Shown here: one piece after another, positions 4,825 through 7,344 of the stretch | How the letters are laid out: each line of letters starts with the position of its first letter | Numbering within the stretch: the first letter of the stretch is position 1 | DNA from: Tannerellaceae bacterium | GTDB taxonomy: Bacteria; Bacteroidota; Bacteroidia; Bacteroidales; Tannerellaceae | DNA: 7,344 nt | Assembly: GCA_031273385.1 (NCBI GenBank) | Contig: JAISRY010000055.1 | Location: forward strand, 1 to 7,344 | Direction of reading: 5' to 3' | The notes under the pieces: generated by a model | Database searches by the model: none | What the model was told of the DNA's origin: nothing | The model's input: only the letters and a program-made list of their open reading frames with translations | Program-made: the position numbers and the translations under genes

Positions 4825-6029
4825 AAGCAATCATTATCCTGGGAGACGGCATGGCCGACGAGCCGATAGAGGCATTGGGCGGAAAGACGCCGCTGCAATA
4901 TGCGCATACCCCGTATATGGACGAACTGGCCCGGCTGGGCGTTACGGGACGGATGAAGACCGTACCCGACGGCTTCCACCCGGGCAGCGAAGTGGCTAAC
5001 CTGGCCGTTCTGGGATACGATTTGCCCCGCGTCTACGAGGGGCGCGGCGTGTTGGAAGCCGCCAGTATGGGCGTGACCCTGCAGGGAGGCGAAATGGCGC
5101 TGCGCTGCAACCTGGTCTGCCTGGAAAAAGGGCTGCTGAAGAACCATTCCGCCGGACATATCTCCACCGGAGAGGCGAACGAACTGATCCGCTACCTCAA
5201 CGTAGAGCTGGGATCCGAACAGGTCGCTTTCCATGCCGGCGTATCATACCGCCATCTCCTGGTACTGAAAAAGGGGGACAAACGGCTGAAATGTACGCCG
5301 CCCCACGATGTACCCCTACAGCCTTTCTTTCCCCTGATGGTCAAACCCTCGGCGAAGGAGGCGCGGGACACGGCGTCGCTATTGAACGGCCTGATCCTGA
5401 GATCGCAACAGTTGCTAAAGGATCATCCGGTGAACATCAAGCGGATGGCTGCCGGTTTAGACCCGGCGAACAGCATCTGGCCATGGTCGCCCGGCTACCG
5501 TCCGGCCATGCAGACCATGCAGGAGATGTATGGCGTGGCGAAAGGGGCGGTGATCTCCGCCGTCGACCTGATCCGCGGCATCGGCGTATATGCCGGGCTG
5601 GAGGTGATCCCCGTCGAGGGCGCTACCGGATTGTATGATACCAATTACGAGGGAAAAGCCCGGGCGGCGCTGGCGGCGTTGGAGACGAACGACTTCGTCT
5701 ACCTCCATATCGAAGCCAGCGACGAAGCCGGCCATGAGGGTAACGTGCAACTCAAAATAAAAACCATCGAGTATCTGGACTCCCGCGTCGTGCGTATCAT
5801 CTACGAAACGCTGCAATCGCGCGACGAGCCTGTGGCGATCGGCCTGCTGCCCGACCACCCTACGCCCTGTTCGATCCGCACGCATACCGACGCTCCCGTC
5901 CCTTTCCTGATCTATAAGCCCGGACAGCAAGCCGATGATGTCGCCTTTTTTGATGAATATTCGGTAGAAAAGGGTACCTTTGGCGTTTTGGAGGGAAATC
6001 AATTCATAAAAGCGTTAATAGAGTCATGA
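4821..6029 (+). CDS. apgM: ApgM-family phosphoglycerate-mutase-like protein, probable homoserine kinase
   Basis: Protein of 402 aa in the alkaline phosphatase superfamily, related to archaeal-type cofactor-independent phosphoglycerate mutase. Metal and active-site motifs are visible: GDGMAD (8-13, Asp9), PGSEVANLAVLGYD (54-67, with Ser56 as the likely phospho-accepting residue), IWPWSPG (219-225), SAVDLIRGIG (246-255), HIEASDEAGHEGN (296-308) and LPDHPTPCSIRTHT (343-356). By similarity alone it would be called phosphoglycerate mutase. Its place between thrA and thrC, where a homoserine kinase is needed and no GHMK-type thrB is present, fits the view that the Bacteroides relatives phosphorylate homoserine; genetic evidence for the B. 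thetaiotaomicron homologue has been reported, as far as I recall. The start overlaps the thrA stop as ATGA, and its own stop overlaps thrC the same way, implying coupled translation. The mutase activity cannot be excluded from sequence. Confidence 0.9.
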   Translation: MKAIIILGDGMADEPIEALGGKTPLQYAHTPYMDELARLGVTGRMKTVPDGFHPGSEVANLAVLGYDLPRVYEGRGVLEAASMGVTLQGGEMALRCNLVCLEKGLLKNHSAGHISTGEANELIRYLNVELGSEQVAFHAGVSYRHLLVLKKGDKRLKCTPPHDVPLQPFFPLMVKPSAKEARDTASLLNGLILRSQQLLKDHPVNIKRMAAGLDPANSIWPWSPGYRPAMQTMQEMYGVAKGAVISAVDLIRGIGVYAGLEVIPVEGATGLYDTNYEGKARAALAALETNDFVYLHIEASDEAGHEGNVQLKIKTIEYLDSRVVRIIYETLQSRDEPVAIGLLPDHPTPCSIRTHTDAPVPFLIYKPGQQADDVAFFDEYSVEKGTFGVLEGNQFIKALIES

Positions 6030-7339
6030 AATATTACAGTACGAACAAACAGGAACCCCTCGTTTCGTTGAAGAAAGCCGTCATCAAAGGGTTGGCCGGA
6101 GACAGGGGATTGTATATGCCCGAAAATGTCGACCTGCTCAAGGACTTTGTGATCGGGGAGATGAAGAACATGACGCTTCAGGAGATCGCAAACGTCGTCT
6201 CCCTGGCCTTGTTCGGCGATGATATCAACCCTGATACATTGAACGAAATCGTCAACGACACCCTTTCGTTCGACATACCCGTCGTACCTGTTCATGACCG
6301 GATCTACAGCCTGGAGCTTTTCCATGGCCCGACGCTGGCGTTCAAGGATGTCGGCGCACGGTTTATGGCGCGTCTGCTTGGCCACTTTATCGACAACGAG
6401 GGGGTGAAGGATGTGAATGTCCTGGTGGCTACCTCCGGCGATACGGGAAGCGCCGTCGCCAACGGATTCCTTGGCGTGGAGGGGATCCGGGTCTATATCC
6501 TCTACCCGAAAGGCAAGGTCAGCGCCATACAGGAATGTCAGTTCACGACGCTGGGACAAAACATTGTCGCCCTCGAAGTCGACGGTACGTTCGACGACTG
6601 CCAGGCACTGGTCAAGTCCGCATTTATGGACGAAGAGATCAACGCCCACCTGAAACTGACGTCGGCCAATTCGATCAACATCGCCCGCTTCCTCCCGCAA
6701 TCGTTCTACTATTTCTACGCCTACGCGCAGTTGGACAAAGCAGGCTGTGCCGACCAACTGGTCATCAGCGTCCCCAGCGGCAACTTCGGGAATCTCACCG
6801 CCGGACTGTTCGCCTACTGGATGGGGCTTCCCGTCAAGCGTTTTATCGCCGCCAACAACCGCAACGACGTCTTCTACAACTACCTGCAAACAGGCCTTTA
6901 TACCCCCCAACCCTCCGTCACGACGCTGGCAAACGCCATGGACGTAGGCGACCCGAGCAACTTTGCCCGTATCACAGACCTGTTCAGCATCTACCCCGAC
7001 CCCTATAAAGCGATAAAAAAGGTGATTTCCGGCTACCGCTTCACCGACGAAGAGATAGCCGCCGTCATGCGTTCCGTCTATGAACGGTACGGCTACATCT
7101 TAGACCCTCACGGCGCATGCGGCTACCAGGCGCTAATCGCAGATAGCCTGACAGACGGCGAAACCGGCCTCTTCCTCGAAACCGCCCACCCCGCCAAATT
7201 CAAACCCATCGTCGACGACATCCTGCACGCCGACATCGAAATCCCCCCCAAACTCCAACACTTCATGAACGGCAAAAAACAAACCGTCGAACTAAACAAA
7301 GACTTCCCCGCTTTCAAAACCTACCTGCTGGGACAATAA
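6026..7339 (+). CDS. thrC: Threonine synthase
   Basis: PLP-dependent enzyme that converts O-phosphohomoserine to threonine and phosphate, the last step of the pathway. The 437 aa protein is complete and of normal length for the bacterial/fungal-type family. It begins with the typical N-terminal domain (MKYYSTN, then GLAGDRGLYMPE at 22-33). The PLP lysine is Lys107 in FHGPTLAFKDVG (99-110). TSGDTGSA (136-143) and SVPSGNFGN (248-256, the glycine-rich loop that holds the PLP phosphate) are intact, as are LTSANSINIARFLPQ (211-225) and DPHGACGYQAL (360-370). The ATG overlaps the preceding stop as ATGA. The last 400 or so bases use markedly more C and less G than the front of the operon, with no frame disruption. 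The stop codon is 5 bases from the window end, so any terminator or further operon gene is out of view. Confidence 0.97.
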   Translation: MKYYSTNKQEPLVSLKKAVIKGLAGDRGLYMPENVDLLKDFVIGEMKNMTLQEIANVVSLALFGDDINPDTLNEIVNDTLSFDIPVVPVHDRIYSLELFHGPTLAFKDVGARFMARLLGHFIDNEGVKDVNVLVATSGDTGSAVANGFLGVEGIRVYILYPKGKVSAIQECQFTTLGQNIVALEVDGTFDDCQALVKSAFMDEEINAHLKLTSANSINIARFLPQSFYYFYAYAQLDKAGCADQLVISVPSGNFGNLTAGLFAYWMGLPVKRFIAANNRNDVFYNYLQTGLYTPQPSVTTLANAMDVGDPSNFARITDLFSIYPDPYKAIKKVISGYRFTDEEIAAVMRSVYERYGYILDPHGACGYQALIADSLTDGETGLFLETAHPAKFKPIVDDILHADIEIPPKLQHFMNGKKQTVELNKDFPAFKTYLLGQ

Positions 7340-7344
7340 ACTTT

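Overview
The window comes from a bacterium of the Bacteroidetes, most likely order Bacteroidales. Three things point there: the gene order thrA, phosphoglycerate-mutase-like gene, thrC with no classical thrB; promoter-like sequences of the TAnnTTTG type; and AT-rich gene starts mostly without Shine-Dalgarno sequences. A lean towards the Tannerella/Parabacteroides side is only an impression from the repeat types and the fairly GC-rich genes.

Layout. Positions 1-497 hold no credible gene. They are packed with repeats: two pairs of diverged direct repeats, a 22-bp tandem array whose units are themselves partly palindromic, and a near-perfect 43-bp inverted repeat of the dispersed 'cattgcgaacgcagtgaagcaatcc' kind. 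Positions 498-1007 (minus strand) encode an ECF-type sigma factor. An AT-rich divergent intergenic region follows, with a promoter-like element for a ten-helix EamA/DMT transporter (1267-2202). A 180-bp leader then separates the transporter from the threonine operon. It contains a promoter candidate, a possible 17-codon leader peptide with three threonine codons preceded by a rare clear Shine-Dalgarno, and a small hairpin followed by a T-run.

The operon itself is thrA (2383-4824, fused aspartokinase/homoserine dehydrogenase), an ApgM-family gene (4821-6029, probably the homoserine kinase) and thrC (6026-7339, threonine synthase). Each pair overlaps by the four bases ATGA, so translation is probably coupled. 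Together they would carry out aspartate phosphorylation, homoserine formation, homoserine phosphorylation and threonine formation; aspartate-semialdehyde dehydrogenase must be encoded elsewhere. The DMT transporter just upstream on the same strand could export a pathway amino acid, but that is only inferred from its position.

The points most worth following up are the possible threonine attenuator in front of thrA, the mutase-like gene in the homoserine kinase slot, and the composite repeat block at the left edge.
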